Origin: an uncultured Clostridia bacterium
Lineage (GTDB): Bacteria; Bacillota_A; Clostridia; TANB77; CAG-508
Assembly (NCBI GenBank): GCA_947594095.1
Contig: CANQEA010000005.1
Coordinates: 1 to 47,773 of the forward strand
Direction: 5' to 3'
DNA: 47,773 nt
Shown here: positions 45,673-47,773 of the stretch, one piece after another
How positions within the stretch are numbered: position 1 is the stretch's first letter
Layout of the letters: every line of letters starts with the position of its first letter
The notes under the pieces: model-generated
What the model saw: the letters and a program-made list of their open reading frames with translations, nothing else
Database searches by the model: none
Told to the model about the DNA's origin: nothing
Made by a program: the position numbers and the translations under genes

Positions 45673-46548
45673 ATGCAATTCAAAGATATGAAAGAAATTT
45701 TACCATTAAATAATAAAATAAAAGTATATGCGTTTGTAGGGCCATCTGGAACAGGGAAAAGTTATAGAGCACAAATGGTTGCAGGAGAAAAAGATACACA
45801 TTTTATTATAGATGATGGTTTATTAATAAAAGACAATGAAGTAGTAGCAGGAGAGTCTGCAAAAAAAGCATCAACTAAAGTTGCTACTGTTAAGCATGCA
45901 CTTTTTTATGAAGAAGAGGAAAAACAAGAAATTATAAAAGCTATAAAAAAATATAAACCAAAAAGTATATTAATTCTTGGAACATCTGACGAAATGGTTA
46001 AAAAAATTGCAACAAATCTTGGACTTCCAGAAATATCTGAAACAACTTATATAACAGATGTTGCAACATCAGAAGAAATGGAAACCGCAAGAAGAATAAG
46101 GGTAACAGAAGGTAAACATGTAATACCTGTCCCAACATTTGAAATAAAAAAAGATTTTTCTGGCTATTTATTAGATCCATTACAAATATTTAAATCTAAA
46201 GGGAAGGGGAAAAAACCATATATTTCTGAAAAATCAATAATAAGGCCAACTTTTAGTTATATGGGAAATTTCACAATATCAGATTTAGTGTTTAGACAAA
46301 TTTTAGAATATTTGGCTATTCAAACGCCAGCAATTTATAAAATATTAAAAACTAGAGTTGAAAACTATGGGGAAGGTGCTAAACTTTATGTAGAAGTTAC
46401 AATTTTATATGGGTATAGTGTGACAGAAGGATTAAAGTCATTTCGAGAAAAAGCTAAAAAGGAAATTGAAAATCTAACAGCTATGAATGTTGTAGATTTA
46501 GAAATAGTTGCTAAAAATATATATGTGCCACAAAAAGAGGAGGAATAA
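45673..46548 (+). CDS. P-loop ATPase with Asp23-like C-terminal domain
   Basis: 291 residues. The N-terminal domain has a Walker A motif FVGPSGTGKSYRAQM, then DTHFIIDDGLLI and ILILGTSDEMVKKIA, an ATPase/kinase-like fold. The C-terminal ~110 residues (FTISDLVFRQILEYLAIQTPAIYKILKTRVENYGEGAKLYVEVTILYG) resemble Asp23/Gls24-family domains. It lies immediately before cmk. Function unknown. The start at 45673 follows AAGGAG. Confidence 0.75.
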   Translation: MQFKDMKEILPLNNKIKVYAFVGPSGTGKSYRAQMVAGEKDTHFIIDDGLLIKDNEVVAGESAKKASTKVATVKHALFYEEEEKQEIIKAIKKYKPKSILILGTSDEMVKKIATNLGLPEISETTYITDVATSEEMETARRIRVTEGKHVIPVPTFEIKKDFSGYLLDPLQIFKSKGKGKKPYISEKSIIRPTFSYMGNFTISDLVFRQILEYLAIQTPAIYKILKTRVENYGEGAKLYVEVTILYGYSVTEGLKSFREKAKKEIENLTAMNVVDLEIVAKNIYVPQKEEE

Positions 46549-46551
46549 AAT

Positions 46552-47217
46552 ATGTCATTTGTTGTAGCAATTGATGGACCAGCAGGTAGTGGAAAAGGAA
46601 CAATTACAAAATTAGTTGGAGAAAAACTTGGACTTGTAGTTATAGACACAGGGGCCATGTATAGATGTGTTGCATTAAAAGCTATTAAAAACAATGTTAA
46701 ACCAAATGAAATAGATAAAATAAAAAAGCTATTGGAAAATATCTCAGTTGAATTAGAAAGAAAAGATGGTAAACAAATTGTTTTATTAGATGGCATAGAT
46801 GTATCTAAAGAAATTAGAACACCAGAAGTAGATAGTCAAGTTGGAGATTTTTCATCAATACAATGTATAAGAGATAAAATGACTCCATTACAAAGAAAAA
46901 TGGGAGAGACACAAAATATAATTATGGATGGAAGAGATATTGGTACAGTTGTATTTCCAAATGCTGATGTTAAAATTTACTTAGATGCTTCTATAGAAGA
47001 ATGTGCTAAAAGAAGATATAAACAGAATATTGAAAAAGGAATTAATATTAGCTATGAGGAAGTACTAGAAGTTATGAAAAAAAGACATAAAGAAGAAATT
47101 GAAAGAAAAGTAGTGCCTTTAAGAAAAGCGGATGATGCAATATATATTGATTCTACAAACATGACAATTGATGAAGTCGTAGATAAAGTTATACAAATTA
47201 TTAAAAATAAACATTAA
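46552..47217 (+). CDS. cmk: Cytidylate kinase
   Basis: 221 residues: VVAIDGPAGSGKGTITKLV (P-loop), VVIDTGAMYRCVALKA, IIMDGRDIGTVVFPNADVKIYLDA, ECAKRRYKQN. Phosphorylates CMP and dCMP. The start follows AGAGGAGGA, with only 3 bp after the previous stop. Its usual partner plsC follows after the inverted-repeat element. Confidence 0.96.
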   Translation: MSFVVAIDGPAGSGKGTITKLVGEKLGLVVIDTGAMYRCVALKAIKNNVKPNEIDKIKKLLENISVELERKDGKQIVLLDGIDVSKEIRTPEVDSQVGDFSSIQCIRDKMTPLQRKMGETQNIIMDGRDIGTVVFPNADVKIYLDASIEECAKRRYKQNIEKGINISYEEVLEVMKKRHKEEIERKVVPLRKADDAIYIDSTNMTIDEVVDKVIQIIKNKH

Positions 47218-47229
47218 ATGCACTATTCT

Positions 47230-47380
47230 AATTTAGTTATATATATTATTTTATCTCGTTCGTCCCAACTTCATAAGAATTTGTAATTGTCTTTCGCTAC
47301 AGGCTTCAATCCAATAACAAATTATAATTTGTCGGTCCCCACACGAGCTCACTTCGAAAAATAATATATATAACTAAATT
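47230..47380. repeat. 150 bp element with 23 bp perfect terminal inverted repeats
   Basis: Arms 47230-47252 and 47358-47380 are exact reverse complements. The interior is GC-richer and folds further (ctcg 47255-47258 with cgag 47344-47347; a caaattataatttg palindrome at 47318-47331). No coding. It separates cmk from plsC, which are normally adjacent. Could be a MITE or a structured RNA. Confidence 0.7.
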
Positions 47381-47408
47381 GAATGAGAGTAAAAGAAAGG
47401 AAATTTTT

Positions 47409-47773
47409 ATGAAAGGTATAAAACAAGGATTTAGAAAAGTTGTAAAATGTATTGTACAAAAAGCCCTTTACTTTTGGTGTAAAGTCTATTATAGGGCAGA
47501 AGTTAAAGGACTAGAAAACATACCAAAAGAAGGTGCACTTATTTTTTGTGGAAACCATAGAAGTTATTTAGATCCACCATTAATAGTTTGCACAGCTACA
47601 AGAGAAATGAACTTCTTAGCTAAGAAAGAATTATACAAAAATAAATTTCTTGCCTTTTTAGGATGGGCATTCCAAGCAATACCTGTAAATAGAGATGCAA
47701 AAGATGTTAAAGCAATAAAAGAATCTTTAAAAATATTAAAAAGAGGAGATTGTATTGCACTATTTCCAGAAGG
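47409..47773 (+). CDS. plsC: 1-acyl-sn-glycerol-3-phosphate acyltransferase (partial)
   Basis: Cut by the window end after about 121 residues. Acyltransferase motif I is NHRSYLDPP (NHxxxxD), and the substrate motif FPEG is the last sequence seen. Acylates lysophosphatidate in phospholipid synthesis. SD AAAGGAA. Follows cmk, as in many Clostridia. Confidence 0.93.
   Translation, partial: MKGIKQGFRKVVKCIVQKALYFWCKVYYRAEVKGLENIPKEGALIFCGNHRSYLDPPLIVCTATREMNFLAKKELYKNKFLAFLGWAFQAIPVNRDAKDVKAIKESLKILKRGDCIALFPE

Overview
The window is AT-rich DNA from a low-GC Gram-positive bacterium (Bacillota, most likely an uncultured Clostridia lineage). The evidence is the gene content and order: spoVM, spoVG, ytvI-like and ylbJ-like sporulation genes, ylxM-ffh-rpsP-khpA-rimM-trmD-rplS, secD-secF, cmk-plsC, TasA-like secreted proteins, AGA-dominated arginine codon use, and strong AGGAGG ribosome sites with TTGACA/TATAAT promoters. 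The taxonomic placement is inference from gene content only.

The main observation is a recurring recoding signature. Ten genes are broken by exactly one extra base, always the C of an in-frame CGG codon. Skipping that C (+1) restores the family sequence, with the following GGN read as glycine. The 13 sites are in murC (6055-6057, minus), two pilin-like proteins (7649; 11793, 12760, 12779), a large acidic protein (14819, 15438), a RelB-like antitoxin (18125), asd (18609-18611, minus), guaA (27197-27199, minus), a TasA/camelysin-like protein (34814), ffh (37183) and birA (41292). I checked every CGG trinucleotide I could find. In the host-like genes CGG never occurs in frame as an ordinary sense codon. 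The only in-frame CGGs that read as sense lie in three short orphan genes of different composition (294-614, 3244-3537, 27450-27851). The codon before CGG varies (GCG, GCA, AAG, CTT, ACG, AAA, TCA, GAG, ACA, GTT, AAC), so no P-site slippery codon is shared. The simplest reading is that CGG is a hungry or unassigned codon, or a CGGN quadruplet decoded as Gly, that drives efficient +1 frameshifting.

Layout. 1-7070: spoVM, an orphan gene, rpmB (minus), a GT4 glycosyltransferase, a minimal MGMT-type alkyltransferase, a second orphan, an MNT nucleotidyltransferase that has lost its HEPN partner, a DUF362 protein, murC (minus) and spoVG. 7071-13256: two copies of a pilin cassette, each with a ~450 bp near-identical leader carrying two promoters, terminator hairpins and a covarying long inverted repeat. 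Each leader precedes a type IV pilin-like protein with a C-type-lectin/DUF1566- or DUF6273-like C-terminal tail of raised GC, resembling diversity-generating-retroelement targets. pth and an RNase G-type gene lie between the cassettes. 13257-20640: rimO, the two-site acidic protein, a CDF transporter, an HD-domain protein, a toxin-antitoxin pair, asd and a DUF1016 nuclease. 20856-28466: murD, a Pro-rich probable coat/surface protein, a Cys-rich CBS protein, a triple-HTH protein, a YtvI-like membrane protein, guaA, an orphan and a DUF1980-like protein. 28672-35763: secA, a sirtuin behind a structured leader, and a four-gene secreted/TasA-like operon. 35884-47773: a second toxin-antitoxin pair, the ylxM-ffh-...-rplS operon, birA, a TIGR04086 membrane protein, secD-secF, a small hypothetical protein, YlbJ, a P-loop/Asp23-like fusion, cmk, a long inverted-repeat element, and a plsC cut by the window end.

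The housekeeping genes are ordinary for the group. Cell wall (murC, murD), lysine/threonine (asd), purine (guaA), secretion (secA, ffh, secDF) and biotinylation (birA) would all depend on the CGG shift where it occurs, so it must be efficient in this cell if the sequence is correct. No tRNA, rRNA, CRISPR array, reverse transcriptase or transposase gene was seen.
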